A stretch of DNA of 64,000 bases from Phallus indusiatus (GCA_027605045.1 JAQFWX010000064.1:62001-126000); one strand, 5' to 3'; positions 49,714 through 60,382 are shown, counted from the stretch's first letter. A program made the numbers and translations. The notes: generated by a model from the sequence alone, not told the origin.

Positions 49714-51719
49714 CTAAAAACTCAGTGGTCCTTTGAATAAGCGGCGACAAAGCTCGCTTCCTACGCGCTTTCGCTCTGCAACTGCACCTCCATCTCCAGA
49801 TAATATTGAACTGTTCTCGACAGCCCTTCGCGCGAGATATGGCATAATCTATTTTAGAATATTCAGAATCATGTATTGCGTTGCTTTAAAAAATAGACCT
49901 CACGGATGATAGTGGACCATACGGTATATACCTATTTTCAGATTAGACAGAAAATCGAACAAAAAAAGTATCTATTACTCCATACTTGATGATAAATGGT
50001 GTATCAGAACGAACTCTATCGATCAACGAATCCGTCAAAGCATCCGACATGCCTTCGATAAAGGGTATAAGTGCACAAACATGTTGATTAATAAATGATT
50101 ACCATAAAGTTGCGCAATAGCTAAATGCTCTGCAGCGCCACCTTTCAGGATGAACCGGCCTTCTACGTCGTGCTCGGCGAGGCCACTCTCGACAAGCTTA
50201 TGCAAGATTTTATTACAACTATCGGCGTTGTGGGTTCCAAAGAGAATGCCTAAAGAGGTCTTTTTGAGGACGTTCTCTTGTAAAACGGTAACAAGAATTT
50301 CTGCACAGCTGTTGAAGCATCTGTCGGTTTCAATTTTTGTGTTCCAAACCGGACATTTTTCTGACGAGGGAGCAGCTTCGGTCTCGAAGTGATGGTATGC
50401 GCCACGGACAAGTTTTATGCCGAGGGCGTATCCATTCTTTCTCGCGTCTTCAAGACTCCATGCCAAATGCTCAGGAGTTCTAGCATACTTATATTAGACG
50501 ATCCAAAAAATATAGTTCATGTTGTAACCTCACCGCTTCAAATAAGCTTGAAAAGTGCCGTAAATTAATGGCTGTCGCGGCCGAATGTCCAAGTTCTGAA
50601 TCTTGTTATACCGATACATCAGAGAAAGTGAGAATGCGTCAATGGCTGGCTATATTTTTTAGGACTCAATACTGTGTCGACGGGACAAATACAAGGCAAG
50701 ATAACCCAGACCTGATACCATGTGTATTCTGCGTCTATGATTAACTTGACATCTCGCCTATATGCTCTGTCGGCAATGCGGATAAGATTCACATAAAATT
50801 CCTTGAGGTCCTCGTAATCTTTGGGAGTAAAATCCGAGGGAATGGAACCCGTTGTCAAAAATTGTAGATCGGATGCGTGAGGAATACCAGGAAGAGGCAC
50901 AAGCTGAGTGGATGAGCGTGTTTTGATCAGATAGTTAGAAAGTTTGATGAGAGTATCGGCTGAAGGTAAGAGGGCAGTCTAAAGTAGGAGTACAGCTGAT
51001 CAGAAACAGCGAAGAAAACGGTTGTGGAAAATGAAAGAACAAAAGCTTACCAATTTGATTGCTACCCAAGTCTTTCCGCTGAATTGTGATGGAAATTGTT
51101 TCTCAAAATCCGCAGCAACATCGATAGATCGGATGGTTTCCTCGACGTTTGCTATGTAGCCCTGGGTCGATGCACGATTTTCGGTGAGCTCGATGCTGTT
51201 AGCCTGATCTTCATCAACCTCGACGCTATATCCAAGTAACGCGCCTATGTTATTGCGCCGTAGTTGAGCAAGTACTGGGAGCGCGCCTTCCGCAGTCTCT
51301 CCCCCGACGAACTGGGCAAAAAAGGTGCCTCGAATTACAGCCTCGGCAATTTGCCTCAGACCGGGAATAGAGGTGGCTGCTGAGATGATGACGGGCGAAT
51401 AATTAACGATTGCTGGGAACGAGCAGACTGAGTATACAAAATAAGAGCGCAACAATGTCGAGAACGATGCACGGCTCAAGGCGTTGTCGACATTTCTGTC
51501 AGATTTGCTCAGACTAGAGCCGTCAACATGATCCGCGTGCACATGCACGACGCTCAGAGGGCCGGCGCTGAGACAATAAGCGGCTCCACCCGCCACCGAA
51601 AACGAGAAAAAGAAAGCCCTCCGACTGAAACGAGAAACGTTGCTAAACTTGGGTAAGGTCGAGTGGAACCGAGAGAACGACGATGAAGATGCTGAGCGGG
51701 TCAGACGAGAGAGAACCAT
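49714..51719 (-). CDS. PUT1: Proline dehydrogenase, mitochondrial
   Basis: Put1 oxidises proline to pyrroline-5-carboxylate with FAD on the inner mitochondrial membrane. The N-terminus MVLSRLTRSASSSSFSRFHS is Arg/Ser-rich without acidic residues, a mitochondrial presequence, followed by a hydrophobic stretch. RSYFVYSVCSFPAIVNYSP and RGTFFAQFVGGETAEGALPV begin the barrel. YRRDVKLIIDAEYTWYQPA, YGTFQAYLKR, ARKNGYALGIKLVRGAYHHF E and LFGTHNADSCNKILHKL are the family active-site blocks. The end gives SGDGGAVAERKRVGSELCRR LFKGPLSF. Introns are short and plausible. Divergent to DOT1. Confidence 0.95.
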
Positions 51720-52010
51720 TTTGGCGGCCGGGTCGGGTCATGCCAGGTCATGCCGGTTTATGATCATCATGCTTCCCTCAATTTCCCACGCCATATACAG
51801 TATATTATGTAATGCGAGCAAAGGGAGTAGCATCAAATACTTACTATCGGGTGACGCGTCTCTTGTACTCTGCATTTTGTTACATACGAGCACGCTGCAT
51901 GAAGCAAGGTACAGCAAAGTGAAACCAACAACCAGCACGACCGTTTTCAGCCCCTTGTATTCCTTTTTACGCGCTTAGTGTCTTTTAATACGCGTTTCTG
52001 TTTGCATAAA

Positions 52011-54154
52011 ATGCTCGCGTCCCCCACCTGGCCGGCAACCTCAAAAATATCATCCAACGCTTTAGTATCTGTATCCCCGTCTTGTGAAATACTAGCCTCG
52101 GCGTCGACTCCGGCGGTTTTCCGGGAAGATTCCTTTGCCACCCGGTCGTCGACCAGCACGTCCTTTCCAAACTCGTCCGCGAGTCATAACTGTATTCGTC
52201 CTCAAGAAACCGCTCCATTAATGACGACGTACCCTGATTCATCCGCCGTGATTGGTGGCAATGAACAACAACCCGTCAATGATGACGGCTCCAATCACCA
52301 AGAACCTCCGACTAAACGTCTAAAAACAACGCCGAAGAAAGCCAAATCCGTTTCCCCAAAAAAGAGACGTCCTTTACCGATGGCTTCCTCTCGTCTAACC
52401 ACCGGGATGACCTCTCCTGATCGTGTTCGTAGTCCCAGCGCACGTTCCCGTTCAACGACGGAATTTGGTTCTCTGGAAGGAACTATTCCACGACCATGCT
52501 GTACATCACACGATGGTGGGTTTGGCGAGGAACTGATATCGGCCGACACCGTTGTAAAGAGACTTATGAAATCGTACAAGGCTTGTAAGCATAATTATAT
52601 TTAAATGTTGACTATTAGCAGCTCATTCTGCACGTATTCCATAGATTTTCACAATCCGGATGACCCTAACGACCGTTCCTTTGATCCACATCCTACCGAT
52701 TTTCCGTTTGTCGTTCTCGAATACCCCAATACAAATGCTCGCGAAGTTTTTCCTTTACTAGTACCAAAAGACGAGGACCACTATAGTCCAGTTAAGGAAG
52801 TAAAGAAATCCTTATTTACCATTATTGAAAGTGAGTGCCCCTAGAAATGTTTTGGCGATTTACCAGTTTGACTGTCTGAATAGCATACCTAACTGCTTCT
52901 CAAGCTGTTTTGTTCGGAACGCCACCAGCTCAATTGCGCCCTACTGACTTTGCACCACCGAAATCCGACCTATTTGCATTCAGTCCTTCAGGGAAACAGA
53001 AGCTAAAACCCACTCCACTTATTCCTCCGACCTCTCATGATCTTCTTTTGACACTTACGTACGCTAACAATACTCGAAATGGACCTCTCTTCGTTTCTAC
53101 TTTCGACAAAATCACCCAATTATTGCTTTCAATTAAAAAGGGGGAAGACGGTTCTCCAAACAACGCGAGTGTTGATCCGGACCGTTCACAGATGGGGCCG
53201 ATACCGGATCCCAATCCAATGCGTCAAGTCTTTCAACGTTGGAATGGTGTACCTCCCAACATTTGGAAAACGATCATCGACGAAACATATCAGAGAGCTG
53301 TGGGACCTAACATTCCTTTACTTCGCAAATACCCTGCTTGGTCTAGCGAAGCCTATGGAGAGTTAGAGACCGAGTAAGCTTTATCCCACAGAATGCTATT
53401 CCATGAATTGACAAAAACAAAAAAAAAATTCAACAGTTTTGTCTCCGATATCGTGCACTATACAGGTCTCAAGTCAACGTCACGGTTTTTTGATATGGGT
53501 TCCGGAGTTGGCACTGTTGTTCTGCAAACTGCTTTACAAGCTGGTTGCGCAGCCTCGGGTATAGAGAAAATGAAACACCCTGCGTCTATCGCAGAGCGTC
53601 ATCTTGAACAGTTTCAGTGCCGGTGTCGTATGTGGGGTGTTGAACCCGGTCCCGTCGAACTTCTAGCCGGAGACTTCACTGATGACACCCGCGTACGAGA
53701 GAGAATTTTGGATGCAGATGTTGTCTTGTGTAACAATTGGGCGTTCAGTGAAAAATGTCTCTTTTTCTTAGCCGAAATCTACTTTCTCACTAACACTTGT
53801 CTCAACAGTAAATCAATCATTACTGAATCATTTTCTAGACATGAAAGAAGGTGCTATAGTTGTATCTCTACGTTCCTTCATTCCTCCAAACTTCCGATTG
53901 ACTGAACATACAGTATGTTCTTCAATTTTAGTATATACATACCCTGATCATTAGGCTTCCATTAGGTTGGTTCACCAGCAGCCATTCTTCGTGTCGAAGA
54001 ACGTCCATTCACAGCTGGCGCAGTATCTTGGATGAGTGGAGGTGGTACATATTTTATCAATACTATTGATAGAGGTATGGTCGCAGCCCTTCACGATCAG
54101 CTGACCAAAAATCGAGCCGCGCGCACAAGATCAGGGAAAGCAAGACAATCCTAG
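52011..54154 (+). CDS. DOT1: Histone H3 Lys79 methyltransferase Dot1
   Basis: Dot1 methylates H3K79 on nucleosomes without a SET domain. The ATG at 52011 gives MLASPTWPATSKISSNALVS and a long Ser/Lys-rich N-terminal region with KKAKSVSPKKRRPLP, which fits DNA or nucleosome binding. The catalytic part contains KYPAWSSEAYGELETDFVSD IVHYTGLKSTSRFFDMGSGV GTVVLQ, where the join at TD|F removes an intron with donor GTAAGC at 53374 and acceptor CAACAG near 53435. SAM motif I is DMGSGVG; next come LLAGDFTDD, VLCNNWAFSEK, VNQSFLDMKEGAIVVSLRSF and PFTAGAVSWMSGGGTYFINT. The stop is at 54152-54154. Family certain; convergent to the BAR/SH3 gene. Confidence 0.94.
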
Positions 54155-54327
54155 CATTAGACTTATGTGTTTTCTATATACCGATGTTTTAATAAATTAG
54201 AAAATCGTCAAGTCTCCGTTCAACATATGGAAAAAAAATACAGCGAGAAAAGTTCTCTATCTTATTGATTGTCAGAATGAAGTGAGAGGGCGTCACTATA
54301 CAATAAATAACCACCACCACATTATTC

Positions 54328-55982
54328 TCACATCTCTTGAACGTAATTACCTTCCCATGGTGAATAAAAAGGGTGGGTGGTAAATAAAATTTCGAAGCTC
54401 ACCAGGAAAGACACCTTGTTTCCCATTTAACTTGCCCGTCCACCAATCTTCTTGGCTGGGGTTCTTTCAACCAGCTCGATTTGATCTCCAGCCTTAAAAT
54501 CCAAATCGCCATCTGCTTGCGCTTGAAAATCGTATAAAGCTACTACATATTGAATAGCCTTCGGTTTAGGCTTCAAGGGCGGAGCCGGTGGGGGACGTTT
54601 GGTTGCAGCAGCAGCGGCAGTTGCGTTGGTGCTGGAATAGGGCGGCGGTGCTCCGGATGCTGAAGTAGGAGGTGGCGGTGCCTTCTTAATGAAGGAAGAG
54701 GTTGTGGACGAGGTTACAGAAGAAGTTGCCGAGCTTGTTGTGTTAGTACGCGAAATCCCAGTTTCTCCCGAACGAGCCGCCATTAGTTTAGCTAAAATTA
54801 GAGGACAGTAAAGACTCCATTTTAAATCGGTAACAAAATTTTACCTGTCGAAACGATCCGTTTAGTAATTGCTAGAGCATCCACGCGTTCCCCAATATCG
54901 CCCCTGCGTTCGTGGAACTGTGCGACAATTTCATTGGCATTCTCGGGAATATCCAACTTTCCTTCGGCAAACCCTCTCAGTTTTTCAATCATGAGATAGT
55001 ATATATTGAGCCTATAAGGTTTGAGGACGTCGAGGGAAAATATTGAAACTGATTCACGAACTGCATATAATAGAAAGATTGGAAGAGCGCTCCAATAAAA
55101 TTCCTTGATAAGAGCATAAACTGAGGCAGATCAGTTTTGAGTAGATTGTTATAATGTTCATATTCGTTAGAGGCGGCCTCAAATTCTTGTTCAAGCTGAA
55201 ATCAAGTAAACGACTATAACATGAAGCAAAGACATCTTTATACCTTGAACAAATTTTTCTCGTCACTAAGAGACTTTTCTTTCTTATCGCGTAACTTGGT
55301 GAGTGAGTTTTGAAAACGGTCGAAATCGGTAAGCTATAAGAAAAGTGTGCATGAAGGGCAGATCCAAGTAAACGAAGCTACTAACCTTGTGATCTCGTTT
55401 CGTTATTGACTTGCGCATTTGTTTCATGAGTCCTTGTAATTCTTTCGCTGGTGCATGAATTCTTGATTGAATGAGTTCCAACTCTGGCATCAGAGCGTCT
55501 TTCAATTCTTCCATCACAGCTTGATAGGGGCCAGCATTTTGCAAGGTATCTGCGGCTGCTGGGTGTCTGCTAGTGAGGCCGATCTCGCCTGATAGTGGGG
55601 TGCAGATGTTGAAAAAATGAATTGACCATTGTTGGCCAGATGTTAGCATGGCTTAACCAAAAAAGATGTGAATAAGCGGTCAAGACTGCTATATCGATTG
55701 TACGCACTGACGACATTGTCGGAATAAACCTTGGTGTCTTTCAGGAATTTCTCGAGAGAACCTTCCATAGCCATGAATTTACGATTATACTCATCAAACT
55801 CCGGGTCGCTACTCTCTGAAAAGTAGTCAAATGGAGTCGTGGACGAGAGACTTATGAATATACTTTTAGCGAAACCGACTTTACTGGTCACGAGGAAAGG
55901 TGTTCTGATTGAACTTCGTAAGTACTGGAGCAGCTTCGAAAAAAATAACATGCCGCTTAATAGCCTTGGTAATTCCCTTCAT
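54328..55982 (-). CDS. N-BAR/SH3 amphiphysin-like protein (Rvs167/Hob1) with SH3 frameshift
   Basis: Rvs167-type proteins bend membranes at endocytic sites. The start MKGITKAIKR and TSKVGFAK match the amphipathic first helix of fungal N-BAR proteins. The BAR domain follows: DPEFDEYNRKFMAMEGSLEK FLKDTKVYSDNV, QAVMEELKDALMPELELIQS, LKQMRKSITKRDHK-like residues, and coils to about 54860. The linker is Pro/Ala-rich (KKAPPPPTSASGAPPP). The SH3 domain starts YVVALYDFQAQADGDLDFKA GDQIELVERTP, but the expected continuation EDWWTGKLNGKQGVFPG and, after an intron, NYVQEM lies in another frame. One base seems lost near 54455. Read literally the frame ends after IGGRAS at 54427. See finding. Confidence 0.87.
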
Positions 55983-56255
55983 GTTAACAACTCTCTTCAG
56001 AGAAGGTTCAGGTGTAATTAACGCTATTTGGCGCTGACGTAACTAAGGTGAACTCGGTTCTAAAAGCCCGCGAGAGGCTTGGTCAGCGGCAGCGAGACGG
56101 CACGTCTCGGTAGAAGGGGCTTGGTGCAACCTACATGGTTTTCAGGAGTAGTTCGCAGATAATTTAGTGACCTCACCGTTCACTTTCAGCCTTGGGTTAC
56201 TAGAGACATATGGTAAATTAGATGTATGTTTACATTATTTATTATACTATTTTTT
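55983..56255. other. Boundary between last host gene and the repeat region
   Basis: About 270 bases upstream of the BAR/SH3 gene, becoming AT-rich toward 56250. It probably contains that gene's promoter. No feature is clear. Confidence 0.4.
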
Positions 56256-56529
56256 TGTGGAGATGTAACGGACATTATAGACTAATAAAGAATTCCTCAG
56301 TGTCAAGAAACAACTGTGTATTACTTAAAAGTGGACCTAATAAAGAATCTTTTACAACATATGAGTAAAGATCTAGTTACTTACTCCTCAGTGTCAAGAA
56401 ACAACTGAGGAGACATGAAAATTGATGGAACAAAGGTTTTATATACTGAAGACTTACTTAAAGTCTTCTCAAAAGAAAAGGAAACAGCATTGCCTTTAGC
56501 AAACATCTATGTAACATAGCACACTCTCA
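56256..56529 (-). mobile_element. Copia-type LTR (family H)
   Basis: Read on the minus strand this begins TGAGAGTGTGCTATG right after a polypurine-rich GAGGGGGAGTAT and ends CTCCACA, as expected for a 3' LTR. It contains a TATA-like GTATATAAAAC near 56440, a hairpin GAAGACTT/AAGTCTTC near 56442-56462, and two copies of a 22-bp word (56295-56316 and 56386-56407). Both ends are judged by eye; no target-site duplication could be found. Confidence 0.55.
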
Positions 56530-56640
56530 ATACTCCCCCTCATGCATGAGCATGATAAAGTCCAAGCATTCTCGAAAATAACTTGATTTTTGTGGGCAGC
56601 AATTAAAATTTAAGGGTCTCAACAGATAATGGGTATTGCA
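56530..56640 (-). pseudogene. C-terminal remnant of Copia pol (family H)
   Basis: Just upstream of the LTR, the minus strand reads LLPTKIKLFSRMLGLYHAHA then stop. This matches the end of the Copia RNase H domain (the conserved LTKxLP...F...LGL block). An in-frame stop lies just before it, so only a remnant is left. Confidence 0.5.
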
Positions 56641-56689
56641 GGTAATACGGTTACCCTTGGATACCCATACCTCCACCCATGGATATTGC

Positions 56690-57506
56690 TGTTGTCAAAG
56701 AGTGTTTGGAGCAAAAGGGAAAAGAGAAACTGTATTAGAATAGAAAATAAAGAGATTTAAATACAAGAAAACTATTTTACTGCTGAGCTCAAAAAAACCT
56801 CCTTTGAAGGAAAAAATAACTCAGCGGCGACATTCGAGTTGTGTAATCATAATTAGTGTCACGCCCGCGTAACACCTCGCTTAAGCGGAGCTCCGCTCAT
56901 TCCTTTTCCGTACCTCGCTTATATTCTTTTGTTTCCCCGTTCCGATCCATTTCCTTTTCCGTCCTTGTTATCTTGTTGTAACCCGTTTCAGGTCTCTATT
57001 TAGTTTCATAGCTATTTAAAGATCGAGCTTCCTGTAACTACTTCTCCAGTTCTGATATAGATCTTATTCCGCCCATTCTCCCACACGTTTCACATCTCGA
57101 TCCAATCTCATCTAAGATCCCTTATCATCGTTGACGACGTCTTCGAGCGTCGTCGGCGACGCTCTGTCTATCTCCTTCAACAACTACTCCTGACCAACCT
57201 CTCCGACCCTCAATCCTACGTCGCAGCCGCGCTGCTCACTCCCAGACCTCATCCCAATCTCTCCGACCCTAGGCCCAGCCTCGAGACGTCACAGCTTCGC
57301 AGCTCAGTCTCAATCCTAGTAACTCCGACATCACTTGTACATCGGAGACCCAGCCCGACTTGAAATTGTTGGTGACGCACCGTGAGGGCGCAACTCAAGA
57401 GTAAGTTGAAGCCGACCAACATCCGACCCACGTCCGATCCTGTCCTGAGCCCCGCTTAGTCATCCGACCCCGGCGCGTAACAATTAGTAAATGTTAGCAT
57501 CTAACA
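56690..57506 (-). mobile_element. Copia-type LTR (family G), split by a younger LTR
   Basis: On the minus strand it starts TGTTAGATGCTAAC immediately after the polypurine CGAGGGGAG and ends GACAACA at 56690. Without the inserted element at 56857-57482 and its duplicated 5 bases, the LTR would be about 186 bp. It is a different family from the LTR at 56256. Confidence 0.55.
56857..57482. mobile_element. Solo LTR (626 bp) with ATTAG target duplication
   Basis: The element starts TGTCACGCCCGCGTAACACC and ends GGCGCGTAACA. The 5 bases ATTAG stand on both sides (56852-56856 and 57483-57487). It has no coding sequence. The size, TG..CA ends and 5-bp duplication fit a solo LTR left by recombination between two LTRs of a Gypsy element. 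It contains a TATA-poor, C-rich promoter-like part near 57000-57200. Confidence 0.8.
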
Positions 57507-57631
57507 CTCCCCTCGATGAGAGATGTCATCACTACTTAAATCCATTTTGATTTTCTTCATCAGATAAACATGTTTTTCCTTCTCTAAACCTTTAGTCAGA
57601 ATATCCGCCACATTCTTTTTCGTATGAACCT
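57507..57631 (-). pseudogene. C-terminal fragment of Copia pol (family G)
   Basis: The minus strand reads VHTKKNVADILTKGLEKEKH followed by VYLMKKIKMDLSSDDISHRG EC, then the LTR start. VxTxxNxADxLTKGL is the conserved end of the Copia RNase H domain. The frame is cut at 57631 by the chromovirus LTR; the rest of pol is not present in the window in this orientation. Confidence 0.75.
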
Positions 57632-57979
57632 TGTTAGGGCGACTCAGGGCACACACCTAGAGGAGGAAAAACCTAAGATCTATTGAGGGGCACTGACTAA
57701 CTACTCACCTAGAGGAGGGAAAACCTAAGAGAACAAGCTTAGGTATCCCCCTCTAGGGAAATTGCATATAAGTACAGGATGTAAGGCGCCTGACTGATCT
57801 CCATGGGATCCGAGGAGATACAGACAGAAATCGAAGTAAATCGGAGAAATTGAAAAAAACGACGAAACTAATGGAGATGGAAAAGTATGGGAAATGAAGG
57901 AAATCGAAACACAAAATGAAACCGAAAGAAATCGAAGAAATCGAGTAATCGGGCGAGGTGCTAGCATACCATAATACCA
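57632..57979 (-). mobile_element. 3' LTR of a chromodomain Gypsy element
   Basis: On the minus strand the 348-bp LTR starts TGGTATTATGGTATGC directly after a polypurine tract (GAAGGGGGGGG at about 57980-57990) and ends CGCCCTAACA. It lies downstream of a chromodomain reading frame, as in chromoviruses. A diverged copy of the same LTR lies in opposite orientation at 60383. Confidence 0.7.
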
Positions 57980-58018
57980 CCCCCCCCTTCAACAAGGCGG
58001 CGACTCAATGCCTGAGAT

Positions 58019-58740
58019 TCAACTGTTAGGACGAGGAAGGAAAATAAGACCACTGATCATTCTGGGTGCATTCGGATGAGATTGATAGAAATCTTGTATA
58101 AGATTGTGTGCTGCGACATCTTTCTCAGGAACCCACTGGTCATGCTCTGGACCATAGCCTTCCCATCGAACTTTGAACTCCAGTCGACGATGGAAAACGC
58201 GACTATCCAATATTTCTTCAACTACGTAGTGTTCGCCATCATCGCGAATCTCGGGGGGTGGGGGAGGCTTAGAACAACAACCTGGTATGCTGTCCAGCAC
58301 CAACGGCTTCAACTTACCAACATGAAATACAGGATGAATTCAAGACATTGATTTCAGTAGAACAAGTTGGTACGAGCGGGTTCTGTAACAGTTTTTATCA
58401 GACCACAGAGGGGCCTGATAAAGGGTTTTTCTTATTTTCCCACAAGTGCACAGAATTCCTGTCTATTGCTCAATAAGGCTAATAGGGAATTACATGCAGT
58501 AGTAGTGGTAAAATTAAGATTAACTAATGTAACTACTAGTCACACCGCTGTAAGGGTGTGACGGGCGCTTAAGCGTCACGCTGTGACGCGCAAATACTAC
58601 TGCTGCAGTGCCAAAGGCACTGCATGGGCACTAGGCCATTAATGGGCCCCAGGGGGGCCCATTCCTATATCCCAAATCCGTTACAGGTTCCGACCTTGGT
58701 CGCTGTCATGTAACTGATTGCTTTCATCATCCCTTCCATC
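58019..58740 (-). pseudogene. Chromovirus integrase C-terminus with chromodomain, interrupted
   Basis: The minus strand encodes IHPVFHVGKLKPLVLDSIPG, then EHYVVEEILDSRVFHRRLEF KVRWEGYGPEHDQWVPEKDV and a stop at 58019. This is the integrase GPY/F end plus a chromodomain with the aromatic cage pattern. Upstream, after removing the 302-bp insertion at 58384, the frame reads KVGTRSYQLVLLKSMS, a TGA stop (58347-58349), then IHPVF. So the gene was dead from a nonsense change and an insertion. Further upstream similarity is lost near 58740. Confidence 0.75.
58384..58685. mobile_element. 302-bp LTR-like element made of hairpins, with GGTTC duplication
   Basis: It starts TGTAACAG and ends CCGTTACA, with GGTTC on both sides (58379-58383 and 58686-58690). 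Perfect inverted repeats include TTTATCAG/CTGATAAA (58394-58422), GTCACACC/GGTGTGAC (58539-58562), the palindrome CGCTTAAGCG (58566-58575), GCGTCAC/GTGACGC (58573-58589), TGCAGTGCC/GGCACTGCA (58604-58624) and AATGGGCCCC/GGGGCCCATT (58641-58663). No coding sequence. A solo LTR is likely; a small non-autonomous element is possible. Confidence 0.75.
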
Positions 58741-59333
58741 AAAAACACTACAAAACACCATAAAACACCACAATGCCTCATTTCTTTGTTCTTTTCCAAT
58801 CTCCTCCTTTCCCTTGTCACACTCTGTGACTAATTACCTATTTCTCCATGGTTTTGCCTTTATTTCTCCTTTTTCTTCTCATACTCATAACTCGGCATGA
58901 ACAGTGAGTCATCTATGAGTCATTTCTTACTCATCCATGATTCCCTTTATGGATAAACCGTTCACGCTCAAAACTCTATATAAGAAGGGCACTTTTCTCA
59001 CTTTGGACATCATCATCTTATTGTCTTATCTGTCTTATCATTCAACTGTAACTACTCTGGTACCTGTTGGTCCAACTACAAACTTGTGTTCAACCACTAT
59101 CCTAGTCTTTAAAACTTCACTCCTCTTATCTAAACTTTCCTCTTGTCTATAACCTTATAAACAACAAATCACTACTGCAACACTTAACACCGACTTCAAT
59201 TATCATCCAACTTCGTAATATTTCTCTGTTGCTGACATCGCGCAACATCGAAACATTGTCATAAACAACAAACTTAACCATAACATCAAACCTCATCGTA
59301 TTTGTCATAAACACCACACGCTGGTGTAATCTC
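58741..59333 (+). other. Promoter-like and leader-like DNA of an unknown retroelement
   Basis: No gene is seen. A TATA-like CTCTATATAAG occurs near 58975, followed by C/A/T-rich DNA without long frames, like an LTR U3-R-U5 or untranslated leader. The same kind of sequence continues at 60074-60382 beyond the hAT insertion. Ends could not be fixed. The inserted hAT element duplicated GTAATCTC (59326-59333). Confidence 0.3.
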
Positions 59334-60065
59334 TAGTGATGCCGAAGTTCGGTTCGGTTCGGTTCACCCCCCTTTTTTGGCGAACCTGAACCCGAACCAA
59401 ATGTTCGGTTCGGTTCGGTTCGGATTACGTAAGCTGAACCCCGGTTCGGGTTCGGTTCGGGGTTTGAACCAGTTCAGAACCTGATTTTTCCCATTCTGAA
59501 AATTTGAAGTTATTTTCCTTGGTTCGAATTCGGTTCAGGTTTGGTTCAGGTTCTGGACCTGAACCAAACCTATATTATCCCTATAATTTAGATGTATTCT
59601 CTGTGTTAGACTTATAAATAAACTATTTTAGTGTAGCCTAGGTCCAATTTGGTTCAGTTCAGTTTAAATTTTCGAAATTTCGAAGATTTAGATGATTTGT
59701 AATACGGGCGCTTATTTAAGCGCCCAACTTATCTCGTCGATATTCAAAAAATATTCTTGGCATATTTTTTTATTTTCATTTTGGGCAATTTTTGAGCTCT
59801 CCAGAGCCAAAATAAAAAAAAAATCATGATAAAATTCACATTGAGTTAGCACTTAGGTGATTGGTGACACCAGTGACACTATGTGACATTGTGTGACGGT
59901 TCATCACGGTTCGAACCGGTTCACCCTAATTTCCTCATGGTCGAACCTGAACCTGAACCACTAGTTCGGGTTCGGTTCGGTTTGGCTTACATAAGCCGAA
60001 CCAGGGGTCGGTTCGGGTTCGGTTCGGGTTCAAAACAGTTCCCGAACCGAACTTCGGCATCACTA
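59334..60065. mobile_element. Non-autonomous hAT-type DNA transposon (732 bp)
   Basis: The ends are inverted copies of TAGTGATGCCGAAGTTCGG, and 8 bases GTAATCTC stand directly on both sides (59326-59333 and 60066-60073). An 8-bp duplication and TIRs starting TAGTG (fits YARNG) are hAT traits. The subterminal 100-150 bases on each side carry many GGTTC/GAACC and TTCGG words in both orientations. A perfect hairpin GGGCGCTTA/TAAGCGCCC lies in the middle (59706-59725). No transposase frame is present. Confidence 0.85.
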
Positions 60066-60073
60066 GTAATCTC

Positions 60074-60382
60074 CGCACATCACCGTAATCGCTATCAACC
60101 GCACTATTCTCTCTAGTCTAAAAGGACCCCCAAAGACTTTCAACCTTCACCAGCAAGGCCTACTCTCTTGAGTCAAGACCACTATTCTCCTCAAGTAATT
60201 GTCGTAACCACGCATACTTTCACGCACATACTTGTAACCACAAAACTGCATTAGCCAAAGACACTTAAACGAAGTTTGACTTCAAGGTTCAAGCTGACAG
60301 AAGATTGTCATTGATATTCTTCTTGAAGTACTCTTGATTAATCTACAGTATTTAAATTACTGGACCTTACTTATGCAAGTGT
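60074..60382 (+). other. Continuation of the leader-like retroelement DNA
   Basis: C/A-rich sequence with no reading frame of interest, broken from 58741-59325 by the hAT insertion. It ends where the chromovirus-related LTR begins at 60383. Confidence 0.3.

Noticed and set aside
53340..53460. Apparent frame break in DOT1 before the SAM motif
   Set aside because: An intron from GTAAGC at 53374 to CAACAG near 53435 gives YGELETDFVSDIVHYTGLK in one frame.
56640..56690. GGGTA-like words (GGGTATTGCAGG, ACCCTTGGATACCC) suggesting telomere repeats
   Set aside because: The words are irregular and do not form a tandem array of TTAGGG or a known variant.
57725..57995. Overlapping hydrophobic 80-codon frames inside the chromovirus LTR
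   Set aside because: They come from T/C-rich LTR DNA (repeated TCGATTTC words), not from a membrane protein gene.
59883..60116. Frame rich in Glu-Pro and Arg-Phe-Gly in the hAT element
   Set aside because: It is produced by the GGTTC/GAACC subterminal repeats.
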